Source: Melitaea cinxia
Taxonomy: Eukaryota > Arthropoda > Insecta > Lepidoptera > Nymphalidae
Assembly (NCBI RefSeq): GCF_905220565.1
Contig: NC_059414.1
Location: 13,328,001-13,392,000 of the forward strand
Length of the DNA: 64,000 nucleotides
Direction: 5' to 3'
This document shows positions 1 to 10,849 of the stretch, one piece after another (position 1 is the stretch's first letter; each line of letters begins with the position of its first letter). Both the position numbers and the translations under genes were made by a program. The notes under the pieces are model-generated. The model worked only from the letters and a program-made list of their open reading frames with translations, made no database searches and had not been told where the DNA came from.

Positions 1-164
1 AAAGAGGTCGCTTTGCTATTCAGCCTTGTCTTCGTGTGAGTATAATAGTCATTTATTTTGTACATTTTTTTTTAAGTTGGGTTTTATTGTTTCTAGTGAT
101 GTCTGTTTAAGTTTAGTATATTTTACTGAAATAGCGACATAAGGTAGTCGGTCCGAAACGATAA
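1..164. other. Unassigned intron-like DNA
   Basis: AT-rich sequence with no supported gene or recognised repeat; it ends at the TTAA that opens the next element. Confidence 0.5.
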
Positions 165-310
165 TTAACACGTAGAATGCCGCCTTGGTTTTTTAGTTTT
201 TATGTTTGGTCAACACACACACAATTGTTCATTCACTCGAAACAATTGTTCCGTTGGAGCCGTGGGGGACACCATATGGCCACGAGCCAGAGTCAACTTT
301 TGGTATTTTT
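165..310. mobile_element. piggyBac-like MITE, partial copy
   Basis: Starts at TTAA (165-168) followed by CACGT and a GCCGCCTTGG segment, then continues through GGGGGACACC and GAGTCAACTT. The same order of motifs, inverted, makes up the right half of the better preserved copy at 63045-63334. The opposite terminus cannot be recognised, so this copy is truncated or degraded. TTAA at the end is the hallmark of piggyBac insertion; the family assignment rests on that and on the second copy. Confidence 0.55.
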
Positions 311-494
311 ATTGAACCGTCAGGTATAGATACAAAGCTTATACATTATTAGACCTGAACCCCTTGGCCCTGCAGACGAATAAATTGCACTCGGTTTTTA
401 GTAAAAAAATATGACTTAGAAAAATATGTCAGATAGTGTATGGGAAAAATAAGTAAGTTCTTTAATACGCGCTCATTTCGACCCGAGTATTGAC

Positions 495-811
495 GTACTG
501 TGTGGCTACGGTACTAAAGCATATAGCCACTCTCTCTCTTCCCGTGGGTGTCGTAAGAGGCGACTAAGGGATAACACAGTTCTACTACCACCTTGGAACT
601 TAAAAAGCCGACCGGTGGCGGGATAGCCATCCAACTGCTGGCTTTGAAATAGACAGGCCGAAGACGGGCAGCAGCGTCTTCGGTGCGACAAAGCCAGTAC
701 TGCGGTCACCAGCCCGCCTGCCTAGCGTGGTGACTATGGGCAAAACACATGAGTTCACGTTATTTTTGGCGTAAACTTGTGGAGGCCTATGTCCAGCAGT
801 GGACCCCACCC
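495..811 (+). repeat. LINE 3'-end family A, copy 1
   Basis: About 320 bp interspersed repeat present in eight copies in this window. Order of landmarks: GGCTACGGTA, CCCGTGGGTGTCGTAAGAGG, GGATAACACAGTT, ACTGCTGGCTTTGAAAT, CGAAGACGGGCAGCAGCGTC, GTGGTGACTATGGGCAAAAC, CTTGTGGAGGCCTATGTCC, AGCAGTGGAC. Better copies end in GAT/ATT trinucleotide repeats, as in 3' ends of CR1-, R4- or related non-LTR retrotransposons. No A or B box is seen, so I do not call it a tRNA SINE. The parent LINE clade cannot be fixed from the 3' end. Confidence 0.7.
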
Positions 812-844
812 CAACCCCACAGCAATACAATAAATAGCACATAG

Positions 845-1076
845 AAAAAACGAGTGTGCTTTAGACCACACGACTGAAGTAAAACGTCTGCATAAAAGGC
901 CTGCCCTGTGTCTTAGATATACGAGACGTAACTGCCTATGAGAAAAAAAGAGAAAGAAAATATGTGCCCGCACCTCTCTGGCTCCGTTCGCCTCGCCCGA
1001 TCACACTTTTCGTAATGCTCTCGTCACGCATTCACCAGCTTACTCACCTAGTTAAGCGTTTTTACTTTAAAAAACT
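845..1076 (+). mobile_element. MITE family B, copy 1
   Basis: Begins near AACGAGTGTGCTTTAGACC and ends near TTTTTACTTTAAAAAAC. The interior TCGCCTCGCCCGATCACAC and ACGCATTCACCAGCTTACTC segments recur inverted at 2290-2480 and, diverged, at 29930 and 59155. The copy at 59155 preserves both ends as inverted repeats (GTGTGTTTTAGACC against TAGTGTACACTCG), which supports a cut-and-paste MITE. Superfamily unknown. Confidence 0.55.
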
Positions 1077-2289
1077 GTATTTTTTGCTAGTAAATTTGCG
1101 TGTTACTTTTGAGATCTTCCATACAATGTATTGTTCAGTTTTCATGTTTTCTTGGTTCACTTTTAATTAGCTATAATTAATAATTACATTGTTATCGCGT
1201 ATCAGTCCAGGAAGCTGAATTAAACATTGTACTAGACAATACAATAAAACGTCACTGCATAATTTCAATTATTTTTTACCGTTTCAAAATAATATTTCTC
1301 AATAACAATCAAGTATAAATAGTTCCTAGCTTCTACGAAAAATAACGAAACAAATCACTTAATGTATTTGGAAATATAAATAACATATATTAAAATATTA
1401 ACTAAATAATGTCTATAATGACATCAAGTAGGTAATTAGAAACTTGTTGATTCATATTACCCATACATAATTACGTAAATTTGTACCTTCATACATAGCA
1501 CACATGCATGAATGTCGAGATATTGTAAAAATAATAACTAAATAAATCGACGAATTACAAATTCCATTCGCATACAGGGCTCCTTACAATGTAAAATATC
1601 AATTAATATTGCTATATTTTTATAATTAGTTTTTTTTTTATTATTACACGCGGACGTGATTTATTTCGTAATTATCTGTTACTAAATATTTCTCAAGCTA
1701 TACAGTTTGAATGAACTCAATTTGAATTTCGAATAAGAAAAATTACAAAAATTTTATTGTGAATTTATTTATATAAATAAAGACTGCTGAAAAGCATACA
1801 ATAAAAACAATTATTTAATACTACAACAGTTGTTTTGTGGCTAATTTCTGCTCGAATTATGGCACCAATATCATTTGAAACAGTTTCCAACTTCAGAGAT
1901 AAATCCTGTGGCACTTATTTGTAAAAATTCTAGTCTTAGGGTTGGGTTGACCTTTACAATAATTTATGACGTCAGGATAAAAGTGAAAAAGGCGTATGTC
2001 GTGAATTATTTCAAGGTCGACAGCCTTTCACCAACTCTGTAGTAATAAAATAACTAAGTAATGTAAAAATTATCTGTACGAGATATAAATTTACTTAATT
2101 TTTTTTTTGTCATTAAATGTTGACAACGCGGAAGGTAATTTAATTTGTATTTTATTTTCATCTTGTATAGCGCTGCAACTCGACTCTACTGTTTGTGATC
2201 ATTATCAATTCAAGCGTGGATTTATTGAATTAAACATTTAAAAATAGAAATGATATGTGATATTTTTGAAATAAAAAATTTTACGCACA
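1077..2289. other. AT-rich DNA, nothing recognised
   Basis: No open frame with coding character, no splice-flanked GC-rich island and no repeat terminus that I can recognise; several short A/T homopolymers. Confidence 0.5.
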
Positions 2290-2480
2290 CTTGACTTGGG
2301 TAAGCTGGCGAATGTGTGACGAGAGCGTTACGAAAAGTGTGATCGGGCGAGACGAACGGAATTTTAGAAGGAGACATAAGTTAGTTAATATAAAAAGAAG
2401 AAGATTTAAGTTTTGTTTATTACTGTAAGAGCTAAAGAATTTCTACTTCAGTCGTGTGGTCTAAAGCACATTCGTTTTTT
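2290..2480 (-). mobile_element. MITE family B, copy 2 (inverted)
   Basis: Inverted relative to the copy at 845-1076: reads GGTAAGCTGGCGAATGTGTG, then GTGTGATCGGGCGAGACGAA, and closes with GAAGTAGA-type sequence (TTTCTACTTCAGTCGTGTGG) and AAGCACATTCGTTTTTTT. The two copies therefore face each other about 1.2 kb apart. Confidence 0.55.
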
Positions 2481-3345
2481 TGTATTTTTTTTTTTTTAAT
2501 AAAATAATATCGAGGACAGTTTTTACGCCAATAATGATTCTATAAGTAATCGTGATGGTGATTTAAGTTTTAAATAAAATTAGCACTTTCGTTAAATGTA
2601 TATAGTTCTAATTTTAATTAGTGTATTCATTGTTCATCATTTTGGCCTCTTTATAATAAATAGATGTTGTTATTATATAATCTATTGGTTTATAAGGTTC
2701 ATAAAAATTAACTAGTTGTAAATTAGATTTAATTGACAGTTTATTTAAATAACCTTCACACATTGGAATGTATCATTTTTGTCGGTCATTATAATTCATA
2801 AATAGTACTATATATATAGTGTACATATTTAATATTTATTTCAAATTTTAAAACTTCATTAAGTATTCGGTTTTAATTTCAGCTCGATACACATGATATT
2901 AAATTTCCGCAACACGCAGTGGAGCAGCGTCAAGTATTATTTTTTATAACTAGGTCTAACAAACTAACAATCTAGACTTTTTGTGTTCAACTAAAATCTT
3001 CATATTAGTGCTAAATGATAAAGACGTCAAAATATCTGTCAGCCTATTTTTGTACAACTAGGTTGTCTTATTGCATAGTCAGAAAACTTGATATTTTATA
3101 AAAGGTTCACGCGAACGAAGCTGGTGGCCTGATTATATGCAATAAAAATTAATATTCAATACATAACTCTTATATATGTATAATTAAGATAAAAATCTGT
3201 TTCAACATGTTCTGAACTGAATTAGGTCTTCAATCTCATGTTTTTATTAGTTTGCTTTTTCGTTTTTGATAATTTTGATTAGACACGAGAATCTTAATAG
3301 TTTACTAACTGAACAATTATATAAAAACCTGCATGGATCTGTTTT
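2481..3345. other. AT-rich DNA, nothing recognised
   Basis: Low-complexity AT-rich stretch without exon-like or repeat-like structure that I can support. Confidence 0.5.
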
Positions 3346-3648
3346 CTATTTTTTTTTTTTTATATCACTAGGTCGGCAAACAAGCGTACGGCTCACCTGA
3401 TGGTAAGCGATTACCGTAGCCTATAGGCGACTGCAACATCATAAGGATTGCAAGCGCGTTGCCGTCTTACCCCAAATCCCCCCCAGAAACTCTGGTCACC
3501 GTACTCACTTGAACACAGTACGCTTGAAAACAGTATTATTTAGCTGTGATCTACTGTAAGGTATAGGCACTTCCCCAGTCGGGCTGCTTAAGATTTTGAG
3601 CAGGATATTTCCTGCCGTCCCCTACCTCAGTAGACCCTCCCCTAATTT
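3346..3648 (-). repeat. Poly(A)-tailed retroposon family C, copy 1
   Basis: Minus-strand copy: the plus strand opens with a poly(T) run (the poly(A) tail), then TAGGTCGGCAAACAAGCG, GGTAAGCGATTACCGTAGCC, GCAAGCGCGTTGCCG, AACAGTATTATTTAGCTGTG and CCCCAGTCGGGCTGC. This is the commonest short retroposon type in the window (copies at 6139, 9048, 14215, 20945, 33533, 38210). The poly(A) tail fits a SINE or a Jockey/R1-type LINE 3' end; I cannot decide which. Confidence 0.65.
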
Positions 3649-4512
3649 GTAAATCAGATTTTTACTTAATCGGTTTTATATTAAACTCTTTTTATATAGG
3701 AAATAAAACATTCATATCCGCATACCAAAACCGATTCGGGTCTTATTCCCTATCGCTAGCTTTCAATCGCTCTGTGCATTTATGACGTGACCCACAACAA
3801 ACAAACACGTACCTTAGTACTTACGCCTCATAGATATAAAGTCCACACCAAAGTACTATGAGAAATAACTAACAAATTCTACTTTAAACTTTATTGCACT
3901 AAACTTAAGATGCAATATCGTATACCTATTGCTAATTCTAGCAACTACTAGACAATATCGCTTATTCAAAACTCTTATCAACATACAAATATGATTGAAA
4001 TTCGTTCAATAGGTATGCAAATTCGTTAAGTGACAACTATTGTTAGGTTTATTTAATTGGAACGTATAACCAGTTCGATATCTGGGTCAAGTGCGTTACT
4101 GTACTTCCTGATCTGTCACCTGGTTAGCGTGATAAAAGATAGAAGTAGATGATAAAATTTAAACGATATATTTTAGGTAGTCGTTGGATTAAATCAAAAT
4201 ATGAAGCATATTAGGTTTATAGTTGCTTGAGGTATTGTTAGATTGGGCAGAGGAAGGAAATCTGTTCTATGTACATAATTCCTGTAGCATAAAATTGCTA
4301 TGGTATCTTGTAGGAATCGTCCATAGTTCCAGGATAATGAGTAGCTTATGTCATTTCTTGTCCCTAACGTTCCAGTAGGTCAGTTGTCGATCCATACGTC
4401 TACACACAGATCCCTGCTTTAAAAAAAACGACAAATAAATATTTGCGAGAATTTTACATTTGTTTTTCATATAAGCTTTTAAATTAAAATGGTTATTTTT
4501 ATTACTAAAATA
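3649..4512. other. Intron-like DNA, nothing recognised
   Basis: AT-rich; no coding or repeat structure I can support. Confidence 0.5.
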
Positions 4513-4825
4513 ATTAAAAAACGGGATACTTATCACGTTAATTTTTTTTATTTTCATTTTGCGTAGCTCGATATTTCGACATTATCTACGAATGTCTTGA
4601 TCACGAGTGAACAGTAAAGTTAGGCGACATTAGAAGTGTCCATACCGGACTACCTCCTTTCTCGCACGTTAGCTGCGTAAACACTGCTCACCATTACCAT
4701 TGTCACTTTCACCCCTACCATTGTCCCTTGTTTTACGTACACTCAACACTTAATCGTAGATAATGTCGAAATATCGAGATCCACGAAATAAAAATAAAAA
4801 ACATGGTAAATGTCCCGTTTTTTGA
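4513..4825. mobile_element. Fold-back MITE D with long inverted ends
   Basis: A perfect 25 bp inverted repeat, CTCGATATTTCGACATTATC plus TACGA, lies at 4567-4591 and 4754-4778. Outside it the arms continue imperfectly (AAAAAACGGGATACTTATC on the left, the complement of AAAAAACGGGACATTTACC on the right), giving ends of about 70-75 bp around a 160 bp core. No coding capacity. The geometry is that of a non-autonomous DNA transposon; no clear target duplication could be picked out of the AT-rich flanks. Confidence 0.7.
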
Positions 4826-5035
4826 ATAATTGTTGTATCCTTAACCAGGCAATAACGTATCCGTTTCAGCCAACTAACAGACATCTAAAGAAACTTTTGC
4901 ATATAATAGTGCTAATCGAATTACAAAAGTAATTCAATTTAATATTCTATAAAAAAGCAATTTCCTACTTTAGTTCGTAATGAACTTTATACGTTTGAAA
5001 AATTGACTTTAGTATTGTTACTAGGTTCTATAATT

Positions 5036-5334
5036 GTGTTTGCTCGCAAACGAAAAAAACCGACTTCAGTTACATCGACAAGTAATACAACATAAGTAGA
5101 CGAAAAAATTAACAAACGCACTAGACGTAACTACGATTTTCGAGGGTTTCCCTTGATTACTCTGGGATTCCATCATCAGATTCTGGTTTTTTTTATCATG
5201 GTACAACACCTGGAATATCTCCTGTCCAAAAAAAAAAAAATACCAAATATGTTCATAAACGACGAAGTTATACCCGAACATGCATAATATATACGGTCGA
5301 ATTGATTAACCTCCTCTTTTTTTGAAGTCGGTTT
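5036..5334 (-). mobile_element. MITE family E, copy 1 (minus)
   Basis: Bounded on the plus strand by GTTTGCTCGCAAACGAAAAA/ACCGACTTC and TTTTTTTGAAGTCGGTTTA. The AACCGACTTC/GAAGTCGGTT ends and interior segments (ATCATGGTAC, GGGATTCCATCATCAGATTC) are shared with copies at 22302, 26698, 33891 and 34761. Probably a non-autonomous DNA element; superfamily not recognised. Confidence 0.6.
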
Positions 5335-6047
5335 AAAGCTAATTCTGATTTTAGTAGTAGGTAACAAAATCATTTATCCTCAAAATAAAGTCAAGACAAG
5401 GAGAATTCTGTTAAATTTTTTAACACTACGGTAGTACATACTTTCACCTGCAAGTCTTTATTTTTAATCTGGATATATTTTTCCTTTCGAGTCTTCTTAC
5501 AAAACCTCGTAAGCAAGTGTGGCTTACATTTCCGCTTTTTATCAAACGTTCACAAAACGACAACCCGTGTTCGAACAGCGTTGCAGATTCAAATTCCCTG
5601 TCTAACTTTATACTTTTATATTTCTATATTTGTATACTTTTATATTTCTATATATAGAAAAAGATACACGCTAAGTTAATTAATTACGTCAACGAGCATT
5701 AACATTGACTGTACGTATAATTTTTAAACAATATATCAATTTTATATAAAGCAAATGGTACTTAGAAAATGCAACGAAAGTGTTGTCCATGGACAGTAAC
5801 TACTTAACATGAACGCGATATCTGTCCTACATTTTAAGACATTATCATTAATTATTTCTACCAAAACAGTTGTAGTATAAATGTGTGAATCGTATATTAA
5901 ATAAGTGACACACCAATGTTTACACAGCCTTATTCACACAGTAATGTAACGCGCATGTCCAAACAAATAACTGGAACGATCTAATTACCTTAAATACTAT
6001 ACGTTTATAGAGTTTTTTCAAGAAATACATAAATTAAGTGAATTTCT
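5335..6047. other. AT-rich DNA, nothing recognised
   Basis: Contains a short tandem-like stretch of TATACTTTTATATTTCTATA around 5610-5655; otherwise featureless. Confidence 0.45.
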
Positions 6048-6114
6048 AGTGTTAGGTGTCGCTTATTAATCACGTAACACAAGTGTTAGGTGTCGCTTAT
6101 TAATCACGTAACAC
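6048..6114. repeat. 34 bp direct duplication, each unit a hairpin
   Basis: AGTGTTAGGTGTCGCTTATT begins at 6048 and again at 6082 (period 34), with identical continuation to TAACAC. Inside each unit GTGTTAGGTG can pair with CACGTAACAC with one mismatch, leaving a 12-base loop. Confidence 0.85.
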
Positions 6115-6138
6115 ATCACATTCACGTTTGTGTAATAT

Positions 6139-6360
6139 CTGTAGCAGCCCGACTGGGGAAGTGCCTATACCTTACAGTAGTTGTAGTACCTTAAAGCTTG
6201 TATTGTTGTAAGATTACCAGAGTGAGATGGAGATATGTCAGCAACGCGCTTGAGATCTATATATATAGTTTAGTGTTGCAGGCGATTAGGAATAAGCTAC
6301 GGTAATCGCTTACCATCAAGTAAGCTGTACACTTGTTTGCCGACTTAGCTGTATAAAAAA
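6139..6360 (+). repeat. Retroposon family C, copy 2
   Basis: Plus-strand copy: GCAGCCCGACTGGGGAAGTG, ACCTTACAGTAG, CAGCAACGCGCTTG, GCTACGGTAATCGCTTACCA, ACTTGTTTGCCGAC and a short A-rich tail. Interior diverged (ATATATATAG insertion near 6258). Confidence 0.65.
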
Positions 6361-6570
6361 TTATAGTTTAAAAAAACTAAAAAACCACGCTTTTATAGCT
6401 TATCGAACTAAAAAGTAGAAAATAATTTTTAATCACAAAGAGTTTATATTACAGTAGTAGGAGATCGAACAATCAATCATAATTAATTACTTCAAAATAA
6501 AATTTAAGTTATTAAGAGAATAGTTCAATTCAGAGTAAAAAAACGTGGGGCGCATTTTACTATATTTTCA

Positions 6571-6585
6571 TAAACCTTTTACTAT
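6571..6585. repeat. Target site duplication, left, of R1-like insertion
   Basis: TAAACCTTTTACTAT, identical over 15 bp to 8595-8609. It flanks the poly(T) side of the element. Confidence 0.92.
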
Positions 6586-8594
6586 TTTTTTTTTTTTTTT
6601 TTTTGATATCGCAGGGTAACCCATTTACGGGTGATATCCAGGATGCCCGGGTAGGCATTCCTAGACCGTATGTCGGCTTAGCACTTGGGGGTGCACTACC
6701 GACCAAAACCCCTGCGGGAGCCTTCAGCCGCTTTAATTGGAGGGTCCCGGATCTGCAGGCAACAGGATCCCTCCAGCGACAGGCTGGCCTCGGCGAAAAG
6801 ACCAGACTTCTCCTCCATGGGACTATCCGGCTCACCTCTGAACAATCCCGACGACGCCATGTCTAGCAGGAGCGGGTTCCCATCCCGGCCCGACATGGGC
6901 ACAGGGGCGTTACTGGAAACGCATTAAGTAGCGCCTCCTACGCACCCCCGTTCGTCGCCTGCGGACGGAGGCCTCGTCGGCGGCCCCCTCCCTCATCCGC
7001 TCGTCGTTCTCCTTCTGGGACATTACTGTCTCGCAGAAGGAGACCATCGCCTTCCAGGACTCGTCGTCGCCGAGCATCGCGGTGAAAACGCTCGGCAGTG
7101 ACAAGTCCCCTCCGAGGACTGTCGTCAGATCGCGACGTAGCGCCGCCCATCTCGGGCACACCTCGAGGGTGTGCTGGGCAGAGTCCACCGCCGCGCCACA
7201 ATCGTGACATTCAGTCGTCGGCTCCCTTTGGGCCGTCCGACACAAGTATTCACCAAAGCAGCCGTGCCCGGTGAGAACCTGCGTCAGACGGAAGGTGAGG
7301 GGTTTGCGCTTACGGCGCATCCACCGCTCAAGGACCGGGCGCAAGGCAGCCGTTACGCGTGTGCCATACGGCTGCTCCGCCAGGTCCTCCCCCCACCTCC
7401 GCATTAGTGCTTCTTGCCCCATCCGGCGCACCCGTAGGATCCCGTCCAACGTGGGGTTCTCACCGAGAGCCCTCCTACCCGAGACGTATGAGTATGTCTC
7501 GGCAAGGACCTCCGCCACGAGTTCCCACGGGGGATCGCCGGCTAGAGCAGTAGCTGCAGCCCACGATACCGTACGGTACCCCCGGATCACCCTCACCGCG
7601 ATGATCCTCTGCGCAGACCGCAGCGCGGCCTTATTCCTCGCAGTGAGGCGATCCGCCCAAACCGGGGCACCGTACGTCGCCATACTCCGGCAGACTCCGG
7701 AATATAGCTGCCTGCAGGCGGCGCTGGGTCCTCCGAGGTTCGGGAGGAGTCTGCCCAGTGCACTCGCCACCTTCACGACCTTCGGTCCCACCACAGCGAA
7801 GTGTGGGCCGAAGGTCCACCCTCCGTCAAGGATGAGCCCCAGATATTTGATTTGGGAGCTCATCCTGACCCTCCCCTCTCCGATCTGCAGGGTAGCCCCC
7901 GGTGGGGGTCCCTTACGTCCGGTCCCGCGGAAGAGGAGGGCTTCGGTCTTGTCAATTCTGACCCGAAGCCCCAAGCTCTTTATGCGGCTGATCACGAGGT
8001 CGAGTCCGACCTCGGCCAGCCGCGCCGCCTCCTTGTAGTCTCGTCCCCGAGAGTAAACGAGGGTGTCATCCGCGTAGCAGATGACACCCATCCCGGGGAG
8101 GAGACGGCCTCGCAGGACCCAGTCGTAACCAATGTCCCACAAGATCGGGCCCAGTACCGATCCTTGCGGGACACCACATCCGACTCGCCGCCACTCCACG
8201 GACCCCGACCGATTCTCGAGGCCTACTCTCCGATCGGAGAGGTACGCCTCCAACAGCCTCCCTAGATACGGGGGCACTCCGAAGAATTTCAGTGCCTCCC
8301 GTATCACTGCGTGCGGGAGGCTGTTGAAGGCGTTCGCGATGTCCAACGACACCGCGACCACCACCTCCCTCCCATGTTCCGCCTCACCCGTCACCGCCCG
8401 CAGGCGTTTGAGGGCATCGATTGTCGACCGGCGTGCTCGAAACCCGAATTGAGATTCTGATAGTCCGGGTCCCGAGCCTTCCTCCAGGTGCTGAACGAGC
8501 CGGGAACCCACTATTCTCTCCAAGAGTTTCCCAGCTTCGTTCAGCAACACCACCGGTCGCACCGACGAAGCCGAGTCCGGGGTCCGCCCTGCCT
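6586..8594 (-). mobile_element. 5'-truncated R1-clade non-LTR retrotransposon
   Basis: A 2.0 kb, strikingly GC-rich insertion in AT-rich DNA, read on the minus strand. It ends in a poly(A) tail (T-run about 6586-6604), carries a 3' UTR (about 6605-6909) and the C-terminal two-thirds of an ORF2 (RT, thumb and CCHC zinc finger), and is bracketed by a perfect 15 bp target duplication (6571-6585, 8595-8609). The start is cut off within or before the RT fingers, the usual 5' truncation made by target-primed reverse transcription. The absence of stops and the perfect duplication indicate a young insertion. The RT and zinc-finger type matches the R1 clade (R1/TRAS/SART-like), known family features; no specific family is claimed. 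Confidence 0.9.
6910..8594 (-). pseudogene. R1-type ORF2 fragment (reverse transcriptase, C-terminal part)
   Basis: Unbroken minus-strand frame ending at 6910; the frame runs open to 8676, but its first 27 codons are host and target-site DNA, so the element's own part begins at 8594 and has no start codon. Counting from 8676, visible RT blocks are LLNEAGKLLERIV (res. 44-56), QFGFRARRST (76-85), VSLDIANAFNSLP (109-121), GVPQGSVLGP (168-177) and the catalytic CYADD (200-204). Near the C terminus a CX2CX8HX4C zinc finger (CHDC...H...C) follows a GHGCFGEYLCR segment, a typical R1-clade tail. The apurinic-like endonuclease domain and ORF1 are absent through truncation. The encoded RT would copy its RNA at a nicked target, but this copy cannot be autonomous. 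Codon use is GC-rich, unlike the surroundings. Confidence 0.9.
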
Positions 8595-8609
8595 TAAACC
8601 TTTTACTAT
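8595..8609. repeat. Target site duplication, right, of R1-like insertion
   Basis: Second copy of TAAACCTTTTACTAT, abutting the truncated 5' end. Confidence 0.92.
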
Positions 8610-9047
8610 GTTTTATACCTCTCCGCACATAGATAGTTGCAAGTAGAATAATTGTTACATTTAATATATCAAGCACAAGGACATTGGGACTCTGTTATTG
8701 AAAAAAAAACAAATGTGTGATAGGAACCACACTTTAATAAGAAAGGTACTAAGCCACTAAAATAATATACATCAATATATAGAGCAAGTAATACTAGCTG
8801 TAAACGATGACCATTCTGAAAATGTCAAAATCGAAAGCGGGAGAAACCGAGCGCAATACCTAGTCTATATTTCAAATTTGTATTTTATTATATTAACTAA
8901 TTATTATTATTTTTGTTACAGGTAAGCTGGAATGATGATATTTTATTTTAACTTCTATGTCGGTAAGGGTTAGTCATTAGACTATTACTAAATATTAAAC
9001 ATATTGACTCTTTCCTAAAAAAAAAAATCGAAGAAAAACTTATATAC
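8610..9047. other. Intron-like DNA
   Basis: AT-rich; no feature recognised. Confidence 0.5.
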
Positions 9048-9185
9048 GTCTGCAACACCAGAAGCATCACAAGCGTGTTGCCGACCCTACCCCCAATTCC
9101 CCCCAGGAGCTCTGATCACCTTACTCACCAACAGGAACACAACACTGCTTGAAAACAGTATTATTTAGCTGTAGTCTTCTGTTAT
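9048..9185 (-). repeat. Retroposon family C, partial copy
   Basis: Minus-strand fragment with GTCTGCAACACCAGAAGCAT, AAGCGTGTTGCCGACC, CCAGGAGCTCTGATCACC and AACAGTATTATTTAGCTGTA; both ends are missing. Confidence 0.65.
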
Positions 9186-10303
9186 GTATACGAGTATATA
9201 TTTATAAATATATAACACACCTAGGCAAGTATATATGTACATAACCGAAGTTCATGTAAATAATGATGTTAATACACACATAAATCCCATAGACTAGTCA
9301 ACGTCGTCGTATAAAATTAAATTATAGTCAATAAAATGAATGTACACAGCTTCATTAATTAAGCAACAGACTCATAATTAAATGTTTATATGTGACTATT
9401 GAGGCTTTTATTTACACTGGCTTATGTACTAGTGATGATACTGGAGTCTTGTACAAAAATTATAGGCTGAAAGTTATAGGCTATGTAATGTCACGTTATT
9501 TTTGAACCTCAAGGCGTCATATATCTTTATTTGTTCGATTTTAAAATTAAAAAAAAAGGAAAAGTTTTTACAGTTAATATAAGTCTGTCAATTTCTAAGT
9601 TCCAAAAAACCTCATTTGATTTATTACTTATATTTAAGCAATATCTCACTCCCTATAATAAGAAATACAGTAGTTCAATAAACTGCTAATCTCACGGAAA
9701 TGTGTAATCAACATAATTAATTTATGACATATCAGTATAATAAATTATATGTAAGTATCTATATATCTTATTAATCATAAGAACGAGTAAAGTGCATCTC
9801 ACACTGAACTTCCAACCGCGCGGTACAGTTATCTGACCGATCGTAATTAGAATACGTTTCCTACGAACCTAATTCTAACACGTGCTATAGGTAGTATGTA
9901 TTAAGAAAACTCATCCAAAGGGCGATCTAAGCTTACGTTAATGGTGTAAAAAGCGTGGACAGGAAATTACAGTAGGTCATAGATATTTCTACTCATCTTG
10001 ACGCTCGGCAATTTACTCGTGTTTGTAATTTTGTATAAATGCGCAGTTTATATTTATGTGATCGTAAAGCGACATTGTCGGACAGTCCATAGAAACAAAC
10101 TTGATAGTTTTGTACTATTGAAATCACAAGTTTTTGACGTTTAATCACTATGAACTATTTATACATATTATATTTTTGTAAAAAATATTTTGCGTGGTTC
10201 GTGTGTGCTTCTTGTTTATATGTGGTAATTTATTTTATACCGACTTATTAATTCACCACAAAAACGCCATCATTGATATTGTTCTAATAGTTTATATATT
10301 TAT
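9186..10303. other. AT-rich DNA, nothing recognised
   Basis: Contains a few A-runs (9550-9560) but no gene or repeat that I can support. Confidence 0.5.
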
Positions 10304-10312
10304 AACATTTCA
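10304..10312. repeat. Target site duplication of SINE (left)
   Basis: AACATTTCA, repeated at 10660-10668. Confidence 0.75.
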
Positions 10313-10659
10313 AGGACGCCTCGTTGGCGCAACGGTCACAGCCATGGATTGTACCTGTTGGGCAGTTGCGGGTTCGATCCCCGCATACGACAAACATTTG
10401 TATTGGCCATACAGGTGTTTGCCGTGGTCTGGGTGTTTGTGCAGTCCTTGTGTGTCTCCCCACCGTGCCCCGGACAGCACGTTAAGCCGTCGGCCCCGGT
10501 TGTTATCATGTGCATCTGATAGCGATCGTTACTCATAGTAGGGAATATATCCGCCAACCCGCATTGGAGCCGTGTAGTGGATTAAGCTCTGATCCTTCTC
10601 CTACATGGGGAAAGAGGCCTATGCCCAGTAGTGAATACAGTCTGAATATAATAATAATA
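10313..10659 (+). mobile_element. tRNA-derived SINE (Metulj-like), full copy
   Basis: The head is tRNA-like: a degenerate A box (CGTTGGCGCAACGG) and a good B box (GGTTCGATCCC). The body reads ACATTTGTATTGGCCATACA, CTGGGTGTTTGTGCAGTCC, ACGTTAAGCCGTCGG, TAGGGAATATATCCGCCAAC, and the tail module AAGCTCTGATCCTTCTCC / AGAGGCCTATGCCCAGTAGT. It ends in (ATA)n and is flanked by a 9 bp direct repeat. This is a Pol III-transcribed, non-coding retroposon mobilised by a partner LINE; the Metulj name is my recognition of the butterfly family, not a search result. Confidence 0.85.
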
Positions 10660-10849
10660 AACATTTCAGTCATATGCCATGCAATTTCTGAAACGTATTC
10701 AGTGTGATACTTCCTACAAAGGTTATTTGTACAAGGAAATTTCTGGAAACCGATAACATTGTATCTTTCAACGCAATAGATAGCCGTGATTGAGAGATCT
10801 TTGACGTAACTGACAGATGCTTAGATTGTTATTGACAAAAATCTAAAAA

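Noticed and set aside
7271..8452. Plus-strand open frames of 255, 154 and 106 codons
   Set aside because: They are antisense shadows of the GC-rich R1-type reverse transcriptase.
8595..8676. Extra 27 codons at the start of the R1-type frame
   Set aside because: They lie in the target duplication and host DNA, and the apparent start is GTG.
10194..10707. Open frames of 65 to 114 codons over the SINE
   Set aside because: They follow the SINE sequence, which recurs in the window; non-coding.
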